Source: Piromyces finnis (taxonomy: Eukaryota; Neocallimastigomycota; Neocallimastigomycetes; Neocallimastigales; Neocallimastigaceae). From it: DNA of 64,000 nt. Position 1 is the first letter of the stretch. Each line of letters opens with the position of its first letter. The DNA lies in the NCBI GenBank assembly GCA_002104945.1, contig MCFH01000039.1, forward strand, positions 234,501 through 298,500. Direction: 5' to 3'. The notes under the pieces are model-generated. The model saw only the letters and a list, made by a program, of their open reading frames with translations. It was not told where the DNA came from and ran no database searches. Shown piece by piece: positions 1 through 10,582 of this stretch. A program made the translations under genes and the position numbers.

Positions 1-301
1 AACTATTCATTTTTTTCTTTTCTAAATTTATATAAATATAAAGCTTTTTTTTTTTTATATATTTTACTTTACTATATAAACAATCCTTTATATATCTATA
101 GCATTATTCTTTCTTTCTTTCTTTCCCATAAAAGTTTTAAATTTTTCAATTAAAAATCACAATAAAAATTAATATATATAAAAAAATTTTTTTTTTTTTT
201 CCCTTTTATTTCTAATGTTAACCGAATCGAAATATTTATTTACGTAAATGAATGTTATTTCTTATTTTCGTTTTTATTTTTTTATAATTCAATTCGTTGC
301 C
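1..301. other. AT-rich non-coding flank
   Basis: No coding region is visible. The stretch holds poly(T) runs and a short TTCT microsatellite near 108-124. Nothing else can be supported. Confidence 0.6.
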
Positions 302-564
302 AACACTTTACTGAATAAAAAAAACTTAATTTAAATGATAGTTTATAATTATTTATTTATTTATAATTATTTTTTCTTTAATAGATATTACTATTTTTAA
401 TTATTTTTTTCTTTAAATATAATTACATTTTACATACATATATATATATTCAATCAATATATAAAGCTATGCATTTTTATGTAGTTTTTAACATTTTTCT
501 TTTTATTAAAATAGAGTTACTTTTTATTATTAAGTAATTCTTGTTTTAACCTTTAATTCACAGT

Positions 565-638
565 TTAAAGGTAGTGTAATAAACCAAGAGAAATACCAAT
601 AAAAGCTGCTCCTAATCTAACAGTAACAGTAGTAGATT
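565..638 (-). pseudogene. Second copy of the same C-terminus, opposite strand
   Basis: The reverse complement of the left arm reads STTVTVRLGAAFIGISLGLL followed by HYL and TAA. This matches the C-terminus of the forward-strand fragment but differs by a two-residue insertion, one substitution and a two-residue extension. It encodes only the last ~24 residues and does not continue in frame into the spacer. The two copies have therefore diverged, which argues against a very recent palindromic duplication. Confidence 0.6.
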
Positions 639-1008
639 AGGACTGGTCCAATTCCAGTAAAGTTCTTTGCAGCTTTTGAAAAAGCTGATTTAGATGAAGG
701 TTTCACAAAATTTGTAAAAGAAAAAAGTAATTTAGTTAAAGAAAGCAGTACATCTAAAAAAATGTACTGATAGTGTAGTTGCTTTCATTGATACTTATAC
801 AAAGCAATATGACCATACAACCGATGTTGCAACAAGTGAAGAATTTGGCAAAAATATGAATGATGCTGTGGTAGAATTAAAATCAATGTCTGAAGAATTA
901 AAGAAGAATGAATGTGTTAAAGCATATGCTCAATCTAGTGATGCTAAATCTACTACTGTTAGATTAGGAACAGCCTTTATTGGTATTTCTCTTGGTTTAT
1001 TACACTAA
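639..1008 (+). pseudogene. Truncated, frameshifted 3' end of a GPI-anchored-type surface protein gene
   Basis: The forward strand has about 120 codons of protein-like sequence in two frames. The first frame runs from 639 (with FFAAFEKADLDEGF) to a stop at 768-770. The second resumes at 763 and continues to TAA at 1006-1008 (with FIDTYTKQYDH). The switch lies at an A7 run (756-762), consistent with a homopolymer frameshift. The C-terminus ends in a short hydrophobic stretch (FIGISLGLLH) after a Ser/Thr-rich segment, like a GPI-attachment signal. No start codon or signal peptide is seen upstream, because the inverted-repeat arm begins there. The family is not recognised. This is probably a decayed fragment, but a sequencing error at the A-run cannot be excluded. 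Confidence 0.6.
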
Positions 1009-1274
1009 CTTTAAACTGTGAATTAAAGGTTAAAACAAAAATTACTTAATAATAAAAAGTAACTCTATTTTAATAAAAAGAAAAATGTTAAAAACTACAT
1101 AAAAATGCATAGCTTTATATATTGATTGAATATATATATATAAGTATGTAAAATGTAATTATATTTAAAAAAATAATTAAATAGTAATATCTATTAAAGA
1201 AAAAATAATTATAATAAATAAATAATTATAAACTATCATTTAAATTAAGTTTTTTATTCAGTAAATAAAGTGTT

Positions 1275-1494
1275 TTTTAGTAATTTAAAATGGAATAATA
1301 GGATTGGGAAATAAAAATAAAAATTAAAATAATACTAAAAAAGAATATCATATAATGCTACAATGGATGTCAATGATATAATATGAAATATATCCAAGTA
1401 ATGGTGATAATTGAAAATAATATAATTATGATAAAAATAATATCTACAACAATAGTAAAAGTGTTAAAATAGCCATTATTAAGAAAACTCTATT
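1275..1494. other. AT-rich spacer
   Basis: No gene or repeat structure is seen between the inverted repeat and the GC-richer island. Confidence 0.5.
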
Positions 1495-2165
1495 TGAAGG
1501 TAATGACCAATAATGATCATTAGCAAGTCGTTCTTGTTTTTATCCTGGTTGTTAAGACGTTTCCTTAGTATACATAAGACTTCTAGTTCAACCCCACAGA
1601 TGTCAGTGCTCATGAATTTCCCCCATTATGGGTTGAGTTATGATATTCAGGTAAGTATTAACGCACTTTTTAATTTACTTCTATGATATTAGCACTCGTC
1701 TAGCGGGCCTGAGTGGGTCTAAGTATACATGATTCCTTATCAAATTAGAACTTTATAAGTGGTGACTTCGGCTATGCCAAATACACAAGTAACATTCCTT
1801 AATCAATTTAAACATTAGGGGGCGGTTAACACGTGATCAATTGACTATATGAGACTTAGCATTATAATTGGAGATATCGTACAACGACATGCATCTAATG
1901 TACATGAATTAAGTGAGCGTCGAAGTTGAAGATTCAGTATGACAGACCAGGAGAGTCACAATCACCTAGCAATAGGAAAGAGCCAACGTTTCTCTAAGAA
2001 CCATCATTAGGGCTAATTCTGATTGATGAGAGAAATGGACTCAGAAGCATTAGCAAAATTCATTATTAGGGTTAGAAGTTTCACAATTACACGTCCAAAA
2101 AGCTTAAATTATGTCCGGTGTAATTAATAACATAATTTTATCTCTTGACAAGATTTAAGCATAAA
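1495..2165. other. GC-richer non-coding island of unknown nature
   Basis: Base composition changes sharply here to a balanced mix, with words such as TCTAGCGGGCCTGAG and TTAGGGGGCGGTTAACACG, while both flanks are almost pure A/T. No open frame of useful length is seen on either strand. Near its 3' end there is a possible hairpin: GCTTAAATTATG around 2102 pairs imperfectly with CATAATTT and GATTTAAGC up to ~2160. The pattern ATTAGGG recurs three times, near 1815, 2007 and 2053. It could be a relic of a mobile element, a structured non-coding RNA gene, or recently transferred DNA. I recognise no family. Confidence 0.5.
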
Positions 2166-2741
2166 TTTTTAGGACCATTATTTTGAAGTTAAATAAATAC
2201 AATTGTTATCTTTTAATGTAATAATCACTTTTTTTTTTCCTTTTTTTAAATAAAACGAATTGGAAAATACATCATATTCAATTTTATATATATATATATG
2301 TATCGAATAAACTTTACTATTTAAATTAATATTATAATAATAGTAATATCTTTATTTTCTTTTGTTACATTTTTAAATACACTTTTTTCTTTCAAACAAA
2401 ATATTCCATTTCATTCTTTATAGATAACGTTCCTTATTCCTTGTCTCTTTTTTTTTTTTTACTTTCATTAATTTTTAGTTTGCAATATATAAAAAAATAA
2501 ATGGATCAATATAAATTTATATAGGATGAAATATGATTTATCTATTGGTTAAAGAAAAATTCAAACTCCATCTTCGCATTAGAAGTGGACGTGGACATTT
2601 TTTTAAGAAAAAAAAATAATAATTAATATTCAATTAATCAATTTTAGATAAATATATAAAATTCTAGTTTCTCCCTTTTTTTCTCTCTTTTTTCTTTATT
2701 ATTTTTTTTTTTCAAAATACTTTTTAATTAGTAATATTAAA
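2166..2741. other. AT-rich intergenic region upstream of the 224-aa gene
   Basis: The sequence is typical poly(A)/poly(T) intergenic DNA. It probably contains the promoter and 5' UTR of the gene starting at 2742, but no motif can be singled out. Confidence 0.5.
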
Positions 2742-3416
2742 ATGGCTATTTCTACTTCTCCTATCGATGACATGTTAACTTGTGGAGAAAAGTTTTACAA
2801 TTTATGTGCATCATCAAAAGAAAATTCATTTTTATCTAGTACAGTAGAACTTTACACCTTATTAAGCTCTTTAAGTTACTACAATAATGACTCTGCTAGA
2901 GAAAAGCTTTACAACTTGTGTGAATCATCAAAAGAAAATCCATTGGTATATTATATTATAGAACCTTACACCTTATCATTCTTTTTAAGTCACTATGATA
3001 ATAAACATAGAAAGATACCAAATGTTTACGAGATTTCTTCATTTATTTTAGATTATATTTTCCATATTTTTATTTTTTTTAATTGGAAAAATGATTATAT
3101 TCCCACAACAATCTTAAATGATTATTCAGAAAGTTTAAGAATGCCTATAGATGCTGAAGTTGATAAACTTGTTGATGGACCAGAAAAAAAACTTATTAAC
3201 AAAATAAGACATACATGGTTAAACTTAAAAGATGAATTGTTAATAGACCAAGTTAATGATATAAATGTTTTCTTGGATTCATTAATTACTCATCTCCCTG
3301 ATAAATTGTTGAAAAATAGAGCTTCCTATTTGAAGGATGGAAAAACTATAGATATACTTTTTAAAACTATAGAAAAAGTGATTTTAAAATTTAATAGAAA
3401 TAGAAATGTTTTTTAA
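2742..3416 (+). CDS. Hypothetical protein with internal tandem repeat
   Basis: This is a single-exon frame of 224 codons starting at an ATG after an A/T-rich leader. The family is not recognised. The N-terminal half contains two adjacent copies of a ~37-residue unit, at about residues 14-51 and 51-88. Each copy contains EK-YNLC-SSKEN, then a Tyr/Leu-rich stretch with LYTL or PYTL, then LS-Y-N. A hydrophobic, Phe/Ile-rich segment (about 103-115, IFHIFIFF region) follows and could be a buried or membrane helix. The C-terminal half is helical and charged. There is no signal peptide. The repeat, the frame length and the low frequency of poly-codon runs argue that it is real. It may belong to a lineage-specific family. 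Confidence 0.6.
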   Translation: MAISTSPIDDMLTCGEKFYNLCASSKENSFLSSTVELYTLLSSLSYYNNDSAREKLYNLCESSKENPLVYYIIEPYTLSFFLSHYDNKHRKIPNVYEISSFILDYIFHIFIFFNWKNDYIPTTILNDYSESLRMPIDAEVDKLVDGPEKKLINKIRHTWLNLKDELLIDQVNDINVFLDSLITHLPDKLLKNRASYLKDGKTIDILFKTIEKVILKFNRNRNVF

Positions 3417-3999
3417 TACTAATTATTACTAATTAAATCATTATTATATCATTAAATCTATTAGAAAAGGAAGAATAGGAAAAATAAAAAGAAGACCTTT
3501 TTTGACTTTTCTTTTGGTTTTTATTATTTATTTATTTATATATTTATATGTACATTTATTTTATTATAAATTTATTAAGATATTCATTTATTAATTTAAA
3601 GATATTTATATTACAATATATTACAATATACTATATAATATATTATTTTAATTAAATTTAATTAATTATCTTTTATTAATTGATTAAAATATAAATTAAA
3701 AAAAAAGGTTAAAAGCTTTTTTCTTTTTTTTTTTTTTTTCACTTTTTATAGCGGTTGATGTTTTAAAAGTTTTAAATTAAGAAATAAAGACGTTAGTTGT
3801 AAGAAAGAAAAAAAAAAAAAAGTAAAAAAGAACTTTAAAAGTTTTCAAGAAAAGAGTAAATAAAAAAAAAAAAAAATTTAATTGTGATTTCCCCTTTTTA
3901 AAATTGGTTATATATTAATTATATTAATAGTTAAAAAAAAAAAAAAAAGATAATAAAAAACCAGTAGAAAAATCTTTAAACATTCGTTATACTATTTAA

Positions 4000-4030
<31 letters not shown>

Positions 4031-4038
4031 GAGATAAA
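3417..4038. other. Intergenic, upstream of the FOP/CEP43 gene
   Basis: The stretch is A/T homopolymer-rich. It ends in a long T run followed directly by an A run (about 4002-4030) just before the start codon at 4039. No further gene is seen. Confidence 0.5.
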
Positions 4039-6182
4039 ATGCAACTTGATAATAGTGTTAAACCAAGTGACGACAATTCAATGTCAGAATTAAAACAAAT
4101 TTTATCTGAAGCTTTAATGAAAAAAGGAATTTTTGGTAAAATTCAGGTATATACTCATAATAAAATTTGTCAAATTGCTAATTGAATGAAAACAAATTTT
4201 CAATATTAGTGTTTTCAAATAATAATAAGAATAATAAATATGTATAGTTTAGTTTTTTAATGAAAAAAAGAAAAAAAGTAGAAATTTGAATTTTAAGAAA
4301 TTTTAAACATACAATTTAATAAATTTAAATATAATAAAAACATTCAATTTAGGCTGAATTAAGAGCTTCAATTTTCTCAATTTTTAAAGAAAAAGAATTA
4401 AAACTTTCCTTTATGAGTCAAATACAAAAGGTTAATGATATAAAATCAACCGTAGAAGGTCAACTAATGTTTAATTTAATATTAGAAGCATGTGACATTC
4501 TTGGATTATCTTTTTCAAAATCTGTTCTTTTATCTGAAGCATCTTTAGTAAGAACTATTTTTAACTGGAAAAAAAAAATAAAATAAAATTAAATATATAA
4601 ATTATTAATTGTATAGTTTCATTGCTAAAAACTAAAAAAAAAAAAAAAAAAATATTATTACATAAATTAAAATGTCTTTAATTAATAATATTATAATTTT
4701 TATTATCTTTTTTTTTTATTATTAAAAAAGTTGGATGTCGCTGTCTCTCAAAATGCCTTGAGACATCAATTAAATTTAGAGGGTGAAGGTGAAAAAAGTA
4801 CACCGGTTCTTTTACAATTATTAAAGACACTTGATGTTCAAGATATAAATTTGGAAGAATATGTTATAAATGAAGTAGATATATATAATAGGAAGAAAAA
4901 AAAAAAAAAGAAATTTATAAATTTTAGTAAAATTAAATTATTTTTGAATTTTCTTTTTTTTAATTTATTGCTCTTTTATCATTGTATATGTATATATATA
5001 TATTTTTAGAAACATTCTCAGTTAGATTCTTTTGAAGCATTCAAACAAAAACAATTAAATATTAATATAAATGGTTAGTATTGTAATTAAGATTTTAATT
5101 TTTTAACCTAGGCCAATTCAATGTCCTGTTTTATTTATATATACATATATATTTGCTATTATTCATTTTTAGATACAGATTCTTCTTCAAGCCAAAGTGA
5201 AGAAGCCCCAGTTATTATGACTAGTGAAATGAGAACAGAAAAAAGTAAATAAAAATAAATAATTAACATTTATACTAATAATATATACATCAATAATAAA
5301 AAGTCGGAAAATTTAGACTATTAGAGATTTAGTAAAAAAAAAAAAAAAAGTGTTAATAATCATAACAATGATAATAAATTAACTAAATATTTTTTTTTTT
5401 TTTTTTTAAATAATAAATTCTTTTTACTTTTTAAATTATATATATATATGCTTTTTTTTTTTTTTCTAGCTATTGATAATTTCAAAAATAGAAATAATGA
5501 TATTTTAAAAAAATTAGATTCCATTATTAATATAGATAAACATTCCAATGATGAAATAAGTAATGGAAATGGTAATAAAGAAAGTGATAATTATGAAAAT
5601 AGATTTGAAGAAGACTATGAAGAAGGAAATTTTGATGATGATGATGTAGAAGAAGTTAGTTTATTAGATATTCAAAGCAATAGTCTTATTAGTACAGATG
5701 AAATTTTAAAAGAAAGTAAGATTATAGAAGAAGCGGAAGCCGAGGCTGCAGCAAAATCACTACAAAATGGATCTAAAAGTCTCTATGAAAATAGAAATGA
5801 TGAAAATAACGAAACTCTATTAAATAGTTTAAACGATGAAGAAACCCCAAATAAATATAATATAGAAGAAGATTCTGAAATAGATTTTGTGACTGAAATA
5901 TCAAAAGATAATGATGATACCGTAAATTCATTTTCAGAAAATTTAGATGATGATACTTTTGAAAAATTTGGAGATTATCAAATATCAAGTGATGATATTG
6001 ATGATCCTTCCGAAGTACGTAAACAAGCAACGAAATCTCTAATTCATGATATTCAACTTCAATTAGAAAATGAAAAAATAGAAAATAAAAATGAAACTAT
6101 ATCTACCGATGAAACTGAGCCGGAACAACAACAGCAACAAATTAGTATAAATGATATTAATGTTTCCAAAAATATTCGTTAA
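4039..6182 (+). CDS. FOP/CEP43-like centrosomal or basal-body protein
   Basis: Spliced model: 4039-4146, 4353-4547, 4731-4874, 5010-5073, 5173-5244, 5470-6182, giving 431 aa, with every junction GT-AG and in frame. Residues ~15-150 match the N-terminal region of FGFR1OP/CEP43 in order. First comes the segment around KIQAELRASIF, then the LisH-type dimerisation helices around EGQLMFNLILEACDILGLSF, then NALRHQLNLEGEGEKSTPVL. In animals this protein anchors microtubules at centrosomes and works in ciliogenesis. The rest of the protein is acidic and low-complexity (many Asp, Glu, Asn), followed by a short Gln run. A flagellated fungus would need such a protein at the zoospore basal body, which is an inference. 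The 3'-most exons are less certain because they are low-complexity. Confidence 0.8.
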
Positions 6183-8001
6183 TACCAATTAATCTAAAAA
6201 TTCATAATAACGATTCATAAATAATCAATAAAATAATTCATTCCTATATTTAATTTAAACAAAATATAAAAGATAAAAAAAAAAAAAAAATCTTTTATAA
6301 TCAATACTTTATTAAATTATAACTATAGATATCTTAACTATAAAATAAAAGAAAAAATACATAAAAAGTATTTATATATATAGGAATAATGTCCTTTTTT
6401 TTTTTTTTTTTTTAAATACATTTTTATCATATTAAAAGCGCCGTGTTTTATTTTTTTTTATGCTGATAAATTTTTTGTACTGATAATACTAATAATGATG
6501 ATCGTTAAAGTTTAATTGTAAATAATAATACTAATAATGGTGATCGTTAAAGTTAATTGTAGATAATAATAATAGTAGTATTGTTGTAAATGTTGTCGTT
6601 TAAATGGTGATCGTTAAAGTTAATTGTAGATAATAATAATAGTAGTAAATGTTGTAGTTTATATGTAATTATAGTTGAAAGTTGAGTGGTAGTTTGTAAA
6701 AAATATTATAATTTAACTCTATTGCTTTTTCTTTTTCATATGATCCTATAAAATATAAGCTTTTTATACTTATTTCTTTCAATGGTTATTTATTATCATT
6801 AAATTCTATAGGTGATGATTGTTGAAAAAGCAAAATTATAATTATTAGTTTTTATTTATATGTTTAAAAATAGAAAGCAAATCATATTTAAAGTTATTTT
6901 ATTAATCTTTCTATTTTACTTTTAATTAAATGAATAACAAATGAAATTCAAATTCATGATGTATTGCATTTTGAATTGATGAATTTTTATTATTCAATAT
7001 TCAATAGATATATAACTATTACTAAATAAAAAAAGGTGAAATAACTTTGTTGTTTGAAGGAAATGGATAGTTGAAAAGAGTTTAAATTTATTTATTACTA
7101 TATATACCTTCTTAATTATAACAGATATTCACATCATAAATACCAAAATTTAAAAATAACAACAACAAAAACAAAAATTCTATTAAATTGTCAATTTAAA
7201 TATCTAGAAATAGTTATTTATATATAAGTATGATTATTCTTTTTATTATTTTTTTTTTCTATTCTTTCCTAGATCCATTTTCCCTTCTTGATAAAAAAAA
7301 GTTTACTTTTTACCAAAATTAAAATTCTTTTTTTAAATTTAATAAATTAATTAATTTTAAATTAATTATAAATTAAAATTGAATTTCTATATTAAATAAA
7401 GTTTATTAATAAAAAATATCAAAAAAAAAAAAAAAATATCGAATTTTGAATTGTTTTTTCTTTAAAAAAAAAAAGAAAAAAGTGTGTTAAAAGAAAGATT
7501 TTATAAAAAAGAACGTTTATTTAAATATACGTAAAAGAAAGAAAGAAAGAAAAATAAAAAATAATATTGATATATAACAAAAGGACTTTTACTAATTTAA
7601 ATATAAATATATTATGAAAATAGTGATGATAATATAACCTATCCCTCATTATAACTTTTGATTATCTTTTAGTTGAAAAAAAAAAAAACAGTAATAATAA
7701 AATATTAAATGATAACTCATTTTTTAAAATAAAATAAAAAAAAAATACATATATATACATATATATCTTATAAAAAGAAACTATTAAAGTTGAACTTTGA
7801 TAATTTCAAATTCATATATATCATTATAAAATAAAATTTGAAATTAATAAAATACAAAAGAATTGTTTATCAACAAATCAGAAATACGTATAATAATAAT
7901 AATAACATATATATATATATATTTTTTTTTTTCAAATAAAATTCATAATTAATACAAACAATAAACAAAGAGAAAAAAGAACAATTAATAAATAAATAAC
8001 C

Positions 8002-8032
<31 letters not shown>

Positions 8033-8127
8033 AAATATAACATTAATAATAATTTAAAAAAAAAAAAGTAACCATACTACTCTCAATAAATTATATAGTT
8101 TTAATATTAAAAAAATAATACACAAAA
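6183..8127. other. Long intergenic region without visible genes
   Basis: Nearly 2 kb of A/T-rich DNA separates two genes on the same strand. Apart from a short direct repeat at about 6475-6660, no coding sequence or RNA gene is seen. A long A run lies near 8001-8030, upstream of the ERV2-like start. Confidence 0.5.
6475..6660. repeat. Short tandem direct repeat, about three copies
   Basis: The core GGTGATCGTTAAAGTTAATT (first copy GATGATCGTTAAAGTTTAATT) recurs three times, near 6496, 6539 and 6607. Each is followed by a GTAGATAATAATAATAGTAG-like tail. The units are imperfect, with spacing of about 43 and 68 nt. No function is evident. Confidence 0.6.
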
Positions 8128-9326
8128 ATGTCAATAGAACCAAAAAAATCTATGATTGTTGTTACTTCTGGTTTAATACTTTTATTATTCAGTTTGATGT
8201 TTATCATGATGAATAATTCAAGTCAAGATTATACTATTCAATATGAAGATAATGATACCTCAAAATTTTGGGATCATTTACGTTATGTATTAAATATAAA
8301 TCAAAATACTGATGATGATTTAATAAATGAAAAAGAAAAGGAACCAAGTAAGTATGATTTACTTCATGGTGATGTTATTATGTCAGAGTTGGGTGACCCA
8401 GTCGTAAGGTAAAGTTAATATTCAATAATAAAATGCAAAAGTAAATAACAATAATAACAAAACAACGACACCAATTCAATTTAATAAATATTTACTAAAA
8501 AATATTTTTTTTATAACAATATTATTATTATTATTATTATTATCAAACAAATATATAAAATGTGTTTAAAAAAACCCATATGATTTTGTTATATATATAG
8601 AGCTGAATTAGGTCGTGCAACTTGGCATTTATTACATTCTATTACTTCAAGATTCCCAGAAGAACCAACAGAAGAAGAATCTGTAATTATAATATTTATA
8701 TTATATATATATATTCAATTAGAAATAATTATAATATTTATATTTTATTATTCAATTAGAAAAAAGAAAGTTTATTTTCAAAATAAATGACTTGTTTATT
8801 AATTTCATTTTTTTTTTTTTCTAATCTATTTCTATTTTATATTAAAAAAGGATGCTTTAACTCAATTTATTTTCTTAACAGCAAGATTATATCCATGTGG
8901 TGATTGTGCCAAACATTTCCAAAGAATGTTAGAAAAAATCCCATATTCAACAAAAGATAGAAAAGGAGCATCAAAATGGATTTGTGATAGTAAGTACTCT
9001 TATTTTACGATGATATATAATTTTTATGATATATATATATAAAATTTTATATAATACTATTTAATTTCATATTTGTAATGAAAATAATACAAATAGTGAT
9101 GCTTTTTCATTAAAAATTTATGATATATTTTAACCTTTATTTTTTATTTTATTTTTACTTTTTTTTAAAAAAAAAAAAAAAAGTTCATAATGGAGCAAAC
9201 AAATTTTTGAAGAAGGAAATATTTGATTGTGAAAAACTTCCAGAAAGATGGCCATGTTATAAATGTGAAGAAAGTAATAATAGTACTCGTAGATTTACTG
9301 AAAATTTAAAATTAGAAAATCTTTAG
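8128..9326 (+). CDS. ERV2-type FAD-linked sulfhydryl oxidase
   Basis: Spliced model: 8128-8408, 8601-8682, 8851-8989, 9184-9326, giving 214 aa. Family members use FAD to oxidise thiols and pass electrons to oxygen, making disulfides. Residues ~9-28 form a hydrophobic signal anchor with no mitochondrial presequence, which points to the ER-type ERV2 branch. The Erv/ALR domain (about 95-195) starts with GRATWHLLHSI and has the active-site motif YPCGDC (C137, C140) followed by HF. C166 and C183 have the spacing of the ERV2 structural disulfide. The C-terminal shuttle pair is C192-Y-K-C195, a CxxC where yeast Erv2 has CxC. The last exon is preceded by an adenine run instead of a pyrimidine tract. 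How the enzyme works in an anaerobe, with little oxygen as acceptor, is an open question. Confidence 0.88.
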
Positions 9327-10227
9327 ACAAATCATCAATTGAAAAATAAAAAAAAAAAAAGTTATAATAATAATATTTATTATATAATAAAGATTTATCG
9401 TTATTATTATTATAAATATAAATTTAATAGAACATTGTTTTTTTTTTCTTTTTTAAATTTTTTTTTTTTAAAAAAAAAACAAATTGTATTTCACTTTTGA
9501 TACCACAACTCAAATAAATTGAATCTATAATATTATATAAATGTAAAAAAAAAAAAAAAGAGTTTTAATATAATAAAATATACATTGACAAATATTGATA
9601 TTTAAAATTGTTATTTAAAATGATAATAATAATAATTATAATACGCTATGTTGGATTAAAGTTATAATAAGAACTTTTTCTTTTCTTTCTTTCTTTTTTT
9701 TTTCAATATATATATATATTTTCTTTTTTTTTTAAAAAAAAAAAAAAACAAATAAAAATACATTGTAATTTTTTTTATATACTGGTTTAAAAAGAAATAA
9801 ATTTTCAGTAAGAAATACATAATTCTCAAGTTGGAACACTCTTTTAAGATTTAAAATTTTTAAAAATTTTCTTTTATTTGTTTAAAAACAAAAGTTTGAA
9901 AGATATACGTTGTTCTCTTACTTTTTTTTTTTTTTTTTATAATTTTAAATAATAATAAAATAAATAAAATAAAAAAAAAAATTAAAAGGTGAAATGAAAT
10001 GATTTAATGTTAAAAGTGTTTAGTGTATAGGGTATCTATATTTTTTTTTTTTTTAATTTTTTTTTAAAAAAATAATGAATAATGACTTTAGAAAAAAAAA
10101 AAATAAAAATAAAAATAAAACATTTAAACTTTTTAATAAAACTACTTATATATATAAAGGGTATATATATATATAAAAATAAAATATACTATTATTACTA
10201 ATTAAATAATATAATAAATGATTGAGT
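9327..10227. other. Convergent intergenic region
   Basis: This is the 3' flank of two convergent genes. It contains several T-run/A-run junctions (for example 9440-9480 and 9723-9747) and no coding sequence. Terminators cannot be located by sequence alone. Confidence 0.5.
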
Positions 10228-10545
10228 TTAATTTCTTGAATAGTAATTGTTTGGTGGTTGACTAGTCATATAACTTTCATCCTCTGGATTAGAATAATAT
10301 TCACTTTCTGTATAGACATCATGCAATCTTTCTTTATCCGGATGACTATCTATTTCATTAATATCAGTAAAGGATCTTTGTTTTAATGGCATTTGCCTTT
10401 TTATAATTTTTAATTCATTTTCTGCTTTTCGTAGTTTATCATAATATTCGGATTTCAAGGTTTTATATCTATAAAAAAAAATTTTTTTTTTTTAAATATA
10501 TAAATATTATTGAAGGAATTTTTATGAAACAAACATATTTCATAA

Positions 10546-10582
<37 letters not shown>

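Larger units (their letters stand above)
302..1274. repeat. Fold-back inverted repeat with ~330-bp arms
   Basis: The left arm (302-638) and right arm (947-1274) are reverse complements along almost their whole length, with only small indels and substitutions; one example is an extra 6 nt near 624-630 in the left arm. Both outer ends read AACACTTTA into the element. The spacer (639-946) is not repeated. The inner part of each arm encodes the hydrophobic C-terminus of the same protein on opposite strands, and the outer part is non-coding 3' flank. No transposase is present. The structure could be a MITE-like or foldback element that captured a gene 3' end, or an inverted duplication formed by a breakage-fusion or template-switch event. 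I could not establish target-site duplications. Confidence 0.85.

Noticed and set aside
1585-1602. B-box-like TAGTTCAACCCC suggesting a tRNA or SINE
   Set aside because: The flanking bases do not form a T-arm stem and no A box or acceptor stem fits.
1805-2070. Repeated TTAGGG words suggesting telomeric sequence
   Set aside because: There are only three isolated occurrences, not in tandem and in different contexts.
9120-9326. Independent small protein starting at 9120
   Set aside because: Its first part is intron sequence. The region from 9184 is the last exon of the ERV2-like gene, with the expected conserved cysteines.
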